The position numbers were made by a program, and so were the translations under genes. A stretch of 64,000 bases of DNA from Nitratireductor arenosus (GTDB lineage: Bacteria; Pseudomonadota; Alphaproteobacteria; Rhizobiales; Rhizobiaceae): positions 496,001-560,000 of the forward strand of contig NZ_WPHG01000003.1 in the NCBI RefSeq assembly GCF_009742725.1. The letters run 5' to 3'. Numbering within the stretch: the first letter of the stretch is position 1; each line of letters starts with the position of its first letter. The notes beneath the pieces were generated by a model that saw nothing but the letters and a program-made list of their open reading frames with translations, ran no database searches and was not told the DNA's origin. Positions 35,529 to 43,949 of the stretch are shown here, piece after piece.

Positions 35529-36449
35529 TCACTTCAGCCGGATGCGCGGATCGACCAGCGCGTAGACGATGTCGACAACAAGGTTGATCGTTACCACCGC
35601 TGCCGCTACGAAAATGATGATTGTCTGGGCAAGCGGGAAGTCGCTGGCCAATAGCGTGTCGCGCGCGAAGCTCCCGAGTCCCGGCCAGCTGAAGATCGAT
35701 TCCACCACGATCGTGCCGCCGATCATGGCAATTATCTGCAGCGCGATCACGGTCAGCACAGGCAGCAGCGCGTTGCGCGCCATGTGGCGCAGGACGATCA
35801 CCGGTTTCGACAAGCCCTTAGACTCGGCGGTCAGCACGTAGTCCTGTTCGATCGTCTCCAGCATGCTCGCCCGCAATACGCGGGATACCAGCGCCAGCGG
35901 GTAGAGCGCCAGCGTCAGCGCCGGCAGGATGATCGACGACGATGACGCGCCGCCGGAGACGGGCAGCCATCCCAGCAGCACAGCAAAGAACAGGATGAGC
36001 AGAGGGCCGACGACGAAGTGCGGCACCGATTGGGCGAGGCCCGTCGCGGCGGAGAAGACCCGGTCGAACCAGCCGCCCCTGAACAAGGCCGCCAAAATGC
36101 CGATCGGCAAGCCGAGGACGACCACGATGGCGATCGCCGTGCCACCCAGAATCAGCGTATATGGCAACCTCTCCATCACCATGTCGATTGACGGCTGGCC
36201 GTAGCGGATCGATACCCCGAAATCGCCATGCGCAACGGACCAGATGAACTCGCCGTAGCGCACGATGATTGGTCGGTCGTAGCCGAGTTCCACCTTCAGA
36301 GCGGCGATTTCCTCCTGCGAGGCGCCGGTGCCCTGCAGCACGGCCGTGACGGGATCACCCGTAAGGTTGAGGACAAAGAAGGTCGCGGATGCGACGACGA
36401 ACAGGACGACGAAGGCAGCGGCAATGCGGAGGGCAATGAAGCGGATCAT
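35529..36449 (-). CDS. Dipeptide-type ABC transporter permease (DppB-like), second system
   Basis: A 306-residue inner-membrane permease of the DppB type with about six helices. FFVLNLTGDPV replaces the usual RLxPGDP motif with NLTGDP. The EAA loop is around DYVLTAESKGLSKPVIVLRH and the end has MIGGTIVVESIFSWPGLG. Its ATG overlaps the upstream ATPase stop (ATGA). It belongs to the minus-strand operon aldolase-DppD-DppF-DppB-DppC; the likely binding protein is encoded on the plus strand at 41576. Confidence 0.93.
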   Translation of the reverse strand: MIRFIALRIAAAFVVLFVVASATFFVLNLTGDPVTAVLQGTGASQEEIAALKVELGYDRPIIVRYGEFIWSVAHGDFGVSIRYGQPSIDMVMERLPYTLILGGTAIAIVVVLGLPIGILAALFRGGWFDRVFSAATGLAQSVPHFVVGPLLILFFAVLLGWLPVSGGASSSSIILPALTLALYPLALVSRVLRASMLETIEQDYVLTAESKGLSKPVIVLRHMARNALLPVLTVIALQIIAMIGGTIVVESIFSWPGLGSFARDTLLASDFPLAQTIIIFVAAAVVTINLVVDIVYALVDPRIRLK

Positions 36450-37489
36450 GCGGCCGTTCCCTGCGCAAGCGAACGCCAGCGGTGACAGGCAACGGAGTGA
36501 CTTGCCTCGACCTCATCGAGCGTCGGCGTTACGGAGCGGCACCGCGCCTCGGCGTGGGCGCATCGCATTTGGTAGTAACATCCGTCGGGCTGCAGCAGCG
36601 GAAGCTCCAAGGCCTCGGCCGGGGCGATATCGAGCGTTCGCGCCCGGCGTTGGATCGCGCTGGCCGGGTCACGCACTGCCGAAAGCAGCGTTCGCGTGTA
36701 GGGATGCCGGGCGGCCGGAGCGATGTCTTCACTCGGCAGGATTTCAGCTACGCGACCGAAATACATGATCATGACGCGGTGGGCGAGGTGACGTACGATT
36801 GCCAAATCATGCGAGATGAAGATGTAGGTCAGGCCGAACCGCTCCTGTAACTCCGAAAGCAGGTTGACGACCTGCGCCTGCACGGACACGTCGAGACTGG
36901 CGGTCGGCTCGTCGCAAACGACGAGTTCCGGCTTGACCACCAAGGCGCGGGCGATCGCGATGCGCTGGAGCTGACCGCCCGAGAACTCGTGTGGATAGCG
37001 TGTTCCGGCCGAGCTTGGCAGAGCTACCGCTTCCAGCATCTCGTCGACGAGCCGGTCTGCCTCCCGGCCCGAAGCAATGCCGTGCACGGCGAGCGGCTCG
37101 CGCAGAGTCTTGCCTACCGACCAGCGCGGGTCGAGGCTGGAGCGCGGATCCTGGAAGATCATCTGCATCTGGTGGCGCATCCGGCGCAACTCGCGTCCGC
37201 CAAGGCGCGTCAACTCGCGCCCTTTGAAGAGCACCGACCCACCGGCCGGCCGTAGTAGCTGCAGCACCGCGCGAACCAGGGTGCTCTTGCCGCAGCCTGA
37301 CTCCCCGATGACGCCGAGCGTCTCACCGCGCATCAGCTCGAACGAGACCCCGTCCACCGCGCGGAAGGCTCGCCGTCCGCCACCGAACTCGACGCTGAGA
37401 TCGCTGACGCTGACCAGCGGGGATGCATCCGTCATTGACCGACCGGCCTGGGACCGCGATTGGTAGCGCGTAATACCGCCCGATATCAT
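36446..37489 (-). CDS. Dipeptide-type ABC transporter ATP-binding protein (DppF-like), second system
   Basis: A 347-residue ATPase. Walker A is [15 protein letters not shown], the signature [15 protein letters not shown], Walker B LVVCDEPTASLD. A C-terminal oligopeptide-transporter domain with cysteines (DGCYYQMRCAHAEARC) is present, unlike in the first system. The ATG at 37489 overlaps the upstream stop (ATGA), but similarity starts near an ATG at 37435, so the first 18 residues are uncertain. It lies in a tightly packed operon with four-base overlaps. Confidence 0.93.
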   Translation of the reverse strand: MISGGITRYQSRSQAGRSMTDASPLVSVSDLSVEFGGGRRAFRAVDGVSFELMRGETLGVIGESGCGKSTLVRAVLQLLRPAGGSVLFKGRELTRLGGRELRRMRHQMQMIFQDPRSSLDPRWSVGKTLREPLAVHGIASGREADRLVDEMLEAVALPSSAGTRYPHEFSGGQLQRIAIARALVVKPELVVCDEPTASLDVSVQAQVVNLLSELQERFGLTYIFISHDLAIVRHLAHRVMIMYFGRVAEILPSEDIAPAARHPYTRTLLSAVRDPASAIQRRARTLDIAPAEALELPLLQPDGCYYQMRCAHAEARCRSVTPTLDEVEASHSVACHRWRSLAQGTAA

Positions 37490-38511
37490 GTCGCCAGGCC
37501 CCGCGCAGCGGCGTCAGGCCTCCAGTCTTCGGTCGCCAGCCAGCAGCGCGACGCCCGGCCGTCGCCGATGTCGGCCAGCGGCGGCGCCTCTGCATCGCAG
37601 CCCGTCACCGCGAAGCGGCAGCGGGGATGGAACGAGCAACCCGCAGCTTCCGCCGATCCGGCGGAGACGTTGCCGGGGATCGCCTGCAGCCGCGCGAGTT
37701 TTGCCCCGTCAACACTTGGCACCGAATTGAGCAGACCGGATGTGTAAGGATGGGCGGGATCGAGCAGCAGCGCCGTCGCTTGGCCCTGCTCGACGATGCG
37801 GCCCGCATACATCACCGCAACGCGGTCGGCCACGCTTGCCACAGCCGCCATATCGTGGCTGATGAACAATATCGCCATCGACAGTTTTTCCTGCAGCGCC
37901 GCCAGCAGGTCGAGGATTTGCGTCTGCACCGTTACGTCTAGCGCGGTGGTGGGTTCGTCGGCGATCAGTAGCTTCGGGTCGCAGCTGACGGCCATCGCGA
38001 TCATTGCCCGCTGCCGCATACCGCCGGAGAGCTGGTGGGGATAATCGTGGACGCGGTCGACTGGTCGGCCAATTCCGACGAGATGAAGAAGCTCGACGGC
38101 GCGCGCCGTCGCCGCGCGGCCGCGCAGGCCGGTGTGAGTCTCTAGGGCCTCGGTGATCTGCCGACCAATGGTAAGCACCGGGTTTAGCGCCGACATCGGG
38201 TTCTGGAAGATCATGGCGACGGAGCCACCGCGCAAACGCCGGATCTCTCGATCGTCCATAGCGCGCACGTCGCGGCCGAGCAGCCGGATTTCCCCATCGA
38301 CAGCCGCGTTCGATGGCAAAAGCCGCATCACGGCGCGGCCGAGCGTGGACTTGCCACAGCCCGATTCGCCCACCAGACCGAGCGTCTCGCCCCGGCGAAT
38401 CGACAGCGACACGTGGGCGAGCACAGTACTGGTCCCGCCGTGGACGAACCCGACGGAGAGATCCTCCAGCGCGAGCACTTCGTCCCGGTCGATGCCGTAC
38501 GGCTGTTTCAC
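37486..38511 (-). CDS. Dipeptide-type ABC transporter ATP-binding protein (DppD-like), second system
   Basis: A 341-residue ATPase. Walker A is [15 protein letters not shown], the signature LSGGMRQRAMIAMAV, Walker [13 protein letters not shown] and switch FISHDMAAVASVADR. The C-terminal domain has the cysteine-bearing AAGCSFHPRCRFAVTGC of full-length DppD. Its ATG overlaps the stop of the aldolase gene by ATGA. Full length and intact motifs indicate a working importer. Confidence 0.94.
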   Translation of the reverse strand: MKQPYGIDRDEVLALEDLSVGFVHGGTSTVLAHVSLSIRRGETLGLVGESGCGKSTLGRAVMRLLPSNAAVDGEIRLLGRDVRAMDDREIRRLRGGSVAMIFQNPMSALNPVLTIGRQITEALETHTGLRGRAATARAVELLHLVGIGRPVDRVHDYPHQLSGGMRQRAMIAMAVSCDPKLLIADEPTTALDVTVQTQILDLLAALQEKLSMAILFISHDMAAVASVADRVAVMYAGRIVEQGQATALLLDPAHPYTSGLLNSVPSVDGAKLARLQAIPGNVSAGSAEAAGCSFHPRCRFAVTGCDAEAPPLADIGDGRASRCWLATEDWRPDAAARGLAT

Positions 38512-39296
38512 GGATACTTCGCCTTGCCTACGTCCGCGACCGTCTCGATGAAGGACTGTCCCGCCTGGCCGATCAGGCTCTGCACCGAGCCCATCAACAT
38601 GCGCGAGCCGAGCCGGACAGCGCGCTCGATCGACGCCCGGTCCCCGACCGCCTCGTTGAGAACCTTGCCGTGCCGCTGTGCCACGTCGGCCGCCTTGTGA
38701 AGGCGTGACTGCACGGCTTCGTGGCCGAGGTCGCCCGGCACGCCGGCGGAGATCGACAGGTCCATCTTGCCGAGGCAGAACACGTCCAGGCCCTCGACCT
38801 GGCCGGTCGCCTCAAGGTCGCCGTCGTAGGCCTCGATATCTTCCAACAGCGCCATTGCCACAGGATGCGTCTCGACCGCGCCGAAATAATCGCGCGGGCT
38901 TTGGGTGATGCCGAAATTGGCGGCGCGCGAGCCGGCTGAGGCCCCGCGGACGCCGAGCGGCGCGAAGCGGAGCGCGGCGACGAGGGCCCGCGCATCGGCC
39001 GCGTCGCGCACGTGCGGTCCGATCACACCGTCCACTCCGCTATCGGCATAGGCCAGGATCGTCTCCGCGCTGATGTCGGGCACGCGCACGATCGAGGCGA
39101 TGCCGGCGGCGTCGGCCGCGCGCACGAGGTTGTAGCATGTCTCGACGCTGATCCCGACATGTTCAGCGTCGATGAGAATCCAATCGAAACCGACCCATGC
39201 CGTGAACTCCACCAGATCGGCGGACGGGAAGTCCATGAAGGCTCCCACCGTGATATGCTTCTCGGCCAGCACTTTGCGCAACTTGTTCTCGCGCAT
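38508..39296 (-). CDS. HpcH/HpaI family aldolase
   Basis: A 262-residue class II pyruvate aldolase of the HpcH/HpaI (2,4-dihydroxyhept-2-ene-1,7-dioate aldolase) family. DAEHVGIS holds the catalytic Asp/His pair, LLEDIEAYD the metal-binding glutamate and LGKMDLSISAG the second metal residue. These enzymes cleave or form bonds between pyruvate-like keto acids and aldehydes. I chose the ATG at 39296 (MRENKLRKVLA, matching family N-termini); an ATG at 39335 would add 13 residues. It heads the second ABC operon. An RraA-like protein, another family with keto-acid aldolases, is encoded nearby at 43120, suggesting that the locus breaks down a compound to a hydroxy-keto acid. Confidence 0.9.
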   Translation of the reverse strand: MRENKLRKVLAEKHITVGAFMDFPSADLVEFTAWVGFDWILIDAEHVGISVETCYNLVRAADAAGIASIVRVPDISAETILAYADSGVDGVIGPHVRDAADARALVAALRFAPLGVRGASAGSRAANFGITQSPRDYFGAVETHPVAMALLEDIEAYDGDLEATGQVEGLDVFCLGKMDLSISAGVPGDLGHEAVQSRLHKAADVAQRHGKVLNEAVGDRASIERAVRLGSRMLMGSVQSLIGQAGQSFIETVADVGKAKYP

Positions 39297-39512
39297 CGGA
39301 AATTTACTTCTTAGGTTCACGATATTGCCATCCATGCATTCTGCATTGACCCGCGTCGGAACTTGTCGAAAGCCTTCGGCGCGGCGCGTTGTGTCGTGTC
39401 CGCGCACGGTACAGGCGACGGTTCATCCTGTGCAGGATAGCGGCGATCGCCAACGTTCCGTCATATATAAACGGTATAGCTCCCATTGCTGGACGCGTTG
39501 GCCCTGCGAACC

Positions 39513-40442
39513 TTAGTACCGCAGGAAGCCGCTGCCTGCGGCGATCGAGCGGGCGATTTCGTCCTTGAAAGCGTTAATTACGATATTGCGGACGGCGCTC
39601 TCTGCCTTTGAGAAGGTGCGCCGCTCCCGGTAGATCAGCCGGAGCTCGGTCGACACCACCGGGTTGACGATCCGCCGGGCAACGAACCGGCCCTCCTGCA
39701 TTTTCAGCCGCGCCGCCATATAGGGTAGGATCGTGTAGCCGAAGGAGCGCTCCACGAGCTCGTTGACGAGCGGCTGCGATCGCACCTGCAGCGGTACATG
39801 GAGTGAGACGGCGTTGCGCAATGCCGCGTCGTGCAGCAGCCTGCGCAAGCTGTTCTCCTTGCCTGGCAGGATAAGCGGGTACTTCACCATTTCGTCGAAT
39901 GAGATGTCGCTCGTATTGTTTCCCATCATGCCGGGCGCGCCGACGAACAGGAAGTCCTCGCGAAGCAGGCGCTCGCCGCCCATGTCGCGCGGAATCGAAT
40001 CGACGTAGGCGCAGGCCATGTCGAGCCGTCCGTCCTCAATCCATTCGACGAGAAAGGAAGAGAACTCCTCCACGATCGTTAGTGATATTTCCGGATATTG
40101 CGCCGTGCAACGCTCGATCAACTCTATCGGAACGGAATGCACGATGGGTGGCAGGCCGAGTGAAACGTGGCCGCGTGGCGGGCCCTTATAGTCGTTGATC
40201 TTGTTCTTGATCGCGTCCGCATTGGCTAACAGCGTCTTGGCTTGCTCAAACAGCAGTGCGCCAACGTCGGTGGGCTCGACTCCGCGCGAATGGCGTGTAA
40301 GCAGCGGCGCGCCGAACTCCACTTCCAGCTTCTTGATCTGGACGCCGAGCGCGGGTTGCGCAACACGCAGGACCGTCGCTGCGCGCGTTAGGCTGCCTAG
40401 TTCCACGACCCTCACGAAATATCCAAGCTGCCTGAGATCCAT
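39513..40442 (-). CDS. LysR family transcriptional regulator
   Basis: A 309-residue LysR regulator. The helix-turn-helix is MDLRQLGYFVRVVELGSLTR, then LRVAQPALGVQIKKLE, of the type seen in Nac-like and aromatic-degradation regulators. The effector domain has GHVSLGLPPIVHSVP and LILPGKENSLRRLL. The ATG at 40442 begins the domain; upstream in-frame residues are unrelated. It lies between the aldolase-transporter operon (same strand, downstream) and plus-strand genes for a membrane protein, binding protein, RraA-like protein and amidase, so it is the natural candidate regulator of the whole catabolic locus. Confidence 0.93.
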   Translation of the reverse strand: MDLRQLGYFVRVVELGSLTRAATVLRVAQPALGVQIKKLEVEFGAPLLTRHSRGVEPTDVGALLFEQAKTLLANADAIKNKINDYKGPPRGHVSLGLPPIVHSVPIELIERCTAQYPEISLTIVEEFSSFLVEWIEDGRLDMACAYVDSIPRDMGGERLLREDFLFVGAPGMMGNNTSDISFDEMVKYPLILPGKENSLRRLLHDAALRNAVSLHVPLQVRSQPLVNELVERSFGYTILPYMAARLKMQEGRFVARRIVNPVVSTELRLIYRERRTFSKAESAVRNIVINAFKDEIARSIAAGSGFLRY

Positions 40443-40597
40443 CCTACCTGCCCCGCGCCGAACCAAACGATGCTCGCCACGGCAACTGGCAGCCGGGGCG
40501 CATCTCGAAGATAGCAGCGAAATGGCGTAGAGACGCAACGCCGAAACGGGGCGCATTGATTCGCTGTCCGCTCCTTCCGCCTTCATAGAGGACAGTT

Positions 40598-41398
40598 GTG
40601 CAGGAACTCGCCGCGCTTTCCCTGTTTGAGCTCGCCTTTCGCGTCGTCGCCACGGCGGCGGTCGTGATTGCCGTCACCTGGGCGGTCAATCGCTTCGGCC
40701 CGCTCGTCGGCGGATCGCTGTCCGGCCTGCCGGTGGTAATCGGTCCTGGCTTCTATTTCCTCTCGCTGCACGCAACGCCCGCCTTCGTCGGCAATGCGGC
40801 GGCCCATTCGCTCTGGTCACTCTGCGGCACGCAGGTCTTCATCCTCACATACATGATCAGTGCTCGAAGATTCGGTGTAATGCCGTCATTGACTTGCGCC
40901 AGCATCGCGTGGACGACCGTAGCGGTCTCAGTCAGCCGTTTGCCGCCGGCGCCGGTGGCCGGCTTTCTGGTGTTCTGCCTCGTGACTGCGGTCGCTATCC
41001 ACATCGGCTCGCGCCTTACCATTGGTACCGCGCCGGCCAGGCCGTCGCTCGGCTGGTCCGCCTTGCTGCTGCGCGGTGGGGTCGCGGGCCTGCTGGTCGC
41101 GGTGGTCACGACAGCGTCGAGCCGAATCGGGCCGGAATTCTCGGGAATTTTCCTCGCCTTTCCGATCGGCTTTGGCGTGCTTGCCGTCACGCTTCACGAG
41201 AAACTCGGCGCCGCCAACGCCATTGGCACGCTCAATGCGGCGCTCAAGGGAGCATCGGGTTTGGCGGTGTTCTCGGCTGGTTTCGCGCTTTTGCTGCCTG
41301 CCTTTAGCTATGGCTGGAGCCTGGCGCTCGCCACAGCGATTTCATGCTCGCTGACAACTGCGCTCGTGATGGTCTCGCGCCTGCAACGCGGCCGCTAA
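40598..41398 (+). CDS. Integral membrane protein of unknown function
   Basis: A 266-residue hydrophobic protein with about eight or nine membrane helices, for example FELAFRVVATAAVVIAVTWA near the start and SLALATAISCSLTTALVMVS at the end. The segment GPLVGGSLSGLPVVIGPGF and its later partner FSGIFLAFPIGFGVLAVTL look like two halves of an internal repeat. I do not recognise a characterised family. The GTG at 40598 follows GAGGACAG. It is divergent from the LysR gene and 178 bases upstream of the binding-protein gene. A role in export or transport within the catabolic locus is possible. Confidence 0.75.
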   Translation: MQELAALSLFELAFRVVATAAVVIAVTWAVNRFGPLVGGSLSGLPVVIGPGFYFLSLHATPAFVGNAAAHSLWSLCGTQVFILTYMISARRFGVMPSLTCASIAWTTVAVSVSRLPPAPVAGFLVFCLVTAVAIHIGSRLTIGTAPARPSLGWSALLLRGGVAGLLVAVVTTASSRIGPEFSGIFLAFPIGFGVLAVTLHEKLGAANAIGTLNAALKGASGLAVFSAGFALLLPAFSYGWSLALATAISCSLTTALVMVSRLQRGR

Positions 41399-41575
41399 TG
41401 TTACCCAGCACCGGATGCAGACTGTTTTTGATATAACTGCCAGCTTGAATTCATATGAAGGAAATCGGATCGACCTCCGTATCATCACCTCGGACAAGCG
41501 AATTTCAGACAAAAGCCGTCTGAGCTGAGACCCACAGACAGCTACGCTCGTAACTTCGCCGGGGAGGTTGAATCT

Positions 41576-43114
41576 ATGCGCAGAAAATCATTTCTCTTAG
41601 CTCTAGCCGTAACGGTATCCGCTTCTTTCTTGTCGGTAGCAATCTCGACCGACGATGTACTTGCCCAAGATGATCGAACACTGAACGTCGTTCAAGCGGC
41701 GGTCGTCAATATGCTCGAGCCTGACTTCGAGTCAGTGCGTCCGTCGCTGCGCATCAGCTCGGAGATCGTCGAGTCGATCACTAAATATGTGTGGGACGGT
41801 AAGGACTACAAGTTGCAGCCGAGCCTCGCCGAAAAGTGGGAGCAGGTCGACGAGCACACTTGGCGCTTCCACCTGCGTGCGGGCGTGAAGTTCACCAATG
41901 GCGAGCCACTGACGGCGGAAGCCGTGCGGTTCACCAAAGACGTTTACATGGAGAACAAACGTTCCGGCCCGCCGCTCGTCGGCGACTTGGAGATCAAGGT
42001 CGTGGACGACCTTACCTTCGATGTCGTCACCAAGGTGCCCAATCTGCCGACCGTGCCGGCGCAGCTCTCCTTCCTCTACGTCTACCCGCCTGCATATTTC
42101 ACGCAGGTCAAGACGCAGGGTTTCGGCAACGCGCCGATCGGTACCGGCCCCTACGTGCTGGATAGCTGGCAGAAGGGGGTCGCGATCACCCTGAAAGCCA
42201 ATCCGGACTACTGGGGCGACAAGCCGAAAGTTCAAAAAATCGTCTACCGCAGCATCCCCGACGACGTGACGCGCGTGGCCGAACTGCAGGCCGGCAGCGC
42301 CGACGTCGTGGCCGACCTGTCGCCTTCGCTCACCCCGCTCGTCGAGGCGCTGCCCGACGCGGAGGTGAAGCGTATCCCCAGCCAGCGGCGCGTCTTCTTC
42401 TTCGTCAGCGCGAAGCACAAGCCGACCGACGACGTCAGGGTACGGCAGGCCATCGCGCATGCAATCGACCGAGGCGCCATCGTGGACTCACTGCTCGGTC
42501 AAGACGCTGTGCCGCTAAAGGGCATCTACCTGCCTGGCGAGATCGGCTACGAAGCTTCCTTCGAAGGCATTCCCCACGATCCCGAGAAGGCTAAGGCGCT
42601 GCTCGCCGAGGCCGGCTTCGCCGACGGCATTACTATAGACCTGCACTTCACGCAGGACGGCACCGTGATGGAGCCCTATGTTGCGCAGGCGGTGCAGGCC
42701 CAACTTGCCGCCGTCGGCATCACCGCCAATCTGGACGGCGCGGCCCAGAGCATCATGGCGCAGAAATATGGCGCCGGCGACTCGGCCGGCATGAATCTGC
42801 AGAATTATGCGCCGATGTATGCAGATTCCAGCTTCCTGGTGTCGCGCGCCTACTTCTCGTCGATGGCACGCTACGGCGGGTACCTGAGTATCGGCGACAC
42901 GCAGCTCGACGAACTCGGCGTCGCCGCGAACCTGACCACCGACGAGGCTTTCCGGCAGAAAACCTATGCCGAGATCGAGAAGCACGTTATCGTCGACAAG
43001 GCCTATTGGGTACCTCTCTACCAGCTTGTCGACAGCTACGGCGTGTCCAGGAAGATCGACTGGAACCCACGCCCCGACCAAAATTTCGATTTCGGCACAG
43101 CGAAGGTTCGGTGA
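41576..43114 (+). CDS. Dipeptide-type ABC transporter, periplasmic substrate-binding protein, second system
   Basis: A 512-residue family 5 extracellular solute-binding protein. The N-terminus (MRRKSFLLALAVTVSASFL) is a signal peptide with likely cleavage after VLAQ or nearby. Typical parts are SLAEKWEQVDEHTWRFHLR, GNAPIGTGPYVLDSWQKG and DVRVRQAIAHAIDR. GGGGAGG lies seven bases before the ATG. Its cognate permeases and ATPases are on the opposite strand across the LysR gene. The RraA-like gene starts five bases after its stop. Confidence 0.94.
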   Translation: MRRKSFLLALAVTVSASFLSVAISTDDVLAQDDRTLNVVQAAVVNMLEPDFESVRPSLRISSEIVESITKYVWDGKDYKLQPSLAEKWEQVDEHTWRFHLRAGVKFTNGEPLTAEAVRFTKDVYMENKRSGPPLVGDLEIKVVDDLTFDVVTKVPNLPTVPAQLSFLYVYPPAYFTQVKTQGFGNAPIGTGPYVLDSWQKGVAITLKANPDYWGDKPKVQKIVYRSIPDDVTRVAELQAGSADVVADLSPSLTPLVEALPDAEVKRIPSQRRVFFFVSAKHKPTDDVRVRQAIAHAIDRGAIVDSLLGQDAVPLKGIYLPGEIGYEASFEGIPHDPEKAKALLAEAGFADGITIDLHFTQDGTVMEPYVAQAVQAQLAAVGITANLDGAAQSIMAQKYGAGDSAGMNLQNYAPMYADSSFLVSRAYFSSMARYGGYLSIGDTQLDELGVAANLTTDEAFRQKTYAEIEKHVIVDKAYWVPLYQLVDSYGVSRKIDWNPRPDQNFDFGTAKVR

Positions 43115-43119
43115 ACGGC

Positions 43120-43800
43120 ATGAGTATCGGTTTCAGGGTCTACGAGAACATCGAGCGAGCGCCTGCCGCTCTGGTGAACAGGCTCGGCGAATGCGACACC
43201 GCCGACATCGCCGACGTCACCCGCCAGGCGGCGACGATGCGGGGTCTCCACCGCATCGGCAATATGCCGGGCCGCGTCGCCGGTACGGCCGTCACCGTCT
43301 CGCTGCCGCTCGGGGGTGTGAACATGCTGAAGATGGCAATGGCGCAGCTTCGCGAGGGCGACGTGCTTGTCGTCTCGACCCGCGGCAGTTCTGACTTCGC
43401 CATGTTCGGCGGGCTGCTCGCCCAAGGCATGAACAAGCGCGGCGTCGTGGCGATGGTGGTCGACGGCTACGTTCGCGACGCCGATGAGATCGCCCAGTCG
43501 GGTTTCCCCATATTCGCACGTGGGGTGGTGCCGAACGCCTGCCTGGCGGATGCGCCGGGTGAGGTGAACGTACCGATCGCCTGCGGTGGAGTGGTGGTGT
43601 TCCCCGGCAGCATCGTCGTTGCCGACACCAATGGCGTCGCCTGCGTGCAGGCGGCCGATGCGGCCTGCGTTGCCGGCAGGGTGACCGAGTTGCACGGCAA
43701 ACATGTCGAATGGGGTCCTCTCCTGACCAAGGGCGAGTTCCCCGGCATGGACAGCGCGAGGAAGGCGGTCACCGACCAGGGCTGCGCCTTTATCGGTTAG
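43120..43800 (+). CDS. RraA/HMG-aldolase family protein
   Basis: A 226-residue member of the RraA-like family, which includes 4-hydroxy-4-methyl-2-oxoglutarate/4-carboxy-4-hydroxy-2-oxoadipate aldolases. The signature VVDGYVRDADEI carries the arginine and aspartate that bind substrate and metal, and GFPIFARG follows. A family-typical start CDTADIADV is visible. The ATG at 43120 is five bases after the binding-protein stop. Whether it is an aldolase or only a structural relative cannot be told, but pairing with an HpcH/HpaI aldolase supports a catabolic enzyme. Confidence 0.88.
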   Translation: MSIGFRVYENIERAPAALVNRLGECDTADIADVTRQAATMRGLHRIGNMPGRVAGTAVTVSLPLGGVNMLKMAMAQLREGDVLVVSTRGSSDFAMFGGLLAQGMNKRGVVAMVVDGYVRDADEIAQSGFPIFARGVVPNACLADAPGEVNVPIACGGVVVFPGSIVVADTNGVACVQAADAACVAGRVTELHGKHVEWGPLLTKGEFPGMDSARKAVTDQGCAFIG

Positions 43801-43851
43801 CCTGCGAATTGGGACGGGTCGCAAGAGGGCTTCCACAGCTTTGACCCGTCC

Positions 43852-43879
43852 GAGCCGGCCCGTCCTCCCGGGCCGGCTC
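43852..43879. terminator. Hairpin between RraA-like gene and amidase gene
   Basis: GAGCCGGCCCG (43852-43862), loop TCCTCC, CGGGCCGGCTC (43869-43879): eleven perfect pairs. An outer pair GACGGGTC / GACCCGTC (about 43813 and 43843) lies just before it. No clear T-tract follows, so read-through into the amidase gene is possible. Confidence 0.55.
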
Positions 43880-43949
43880 CCGCGACCCGCGCGGGTTCGA
43901 CTGCCGGCATGCACCGGCGTCGCCAACTCATCGACATGGAGTTCTCGAC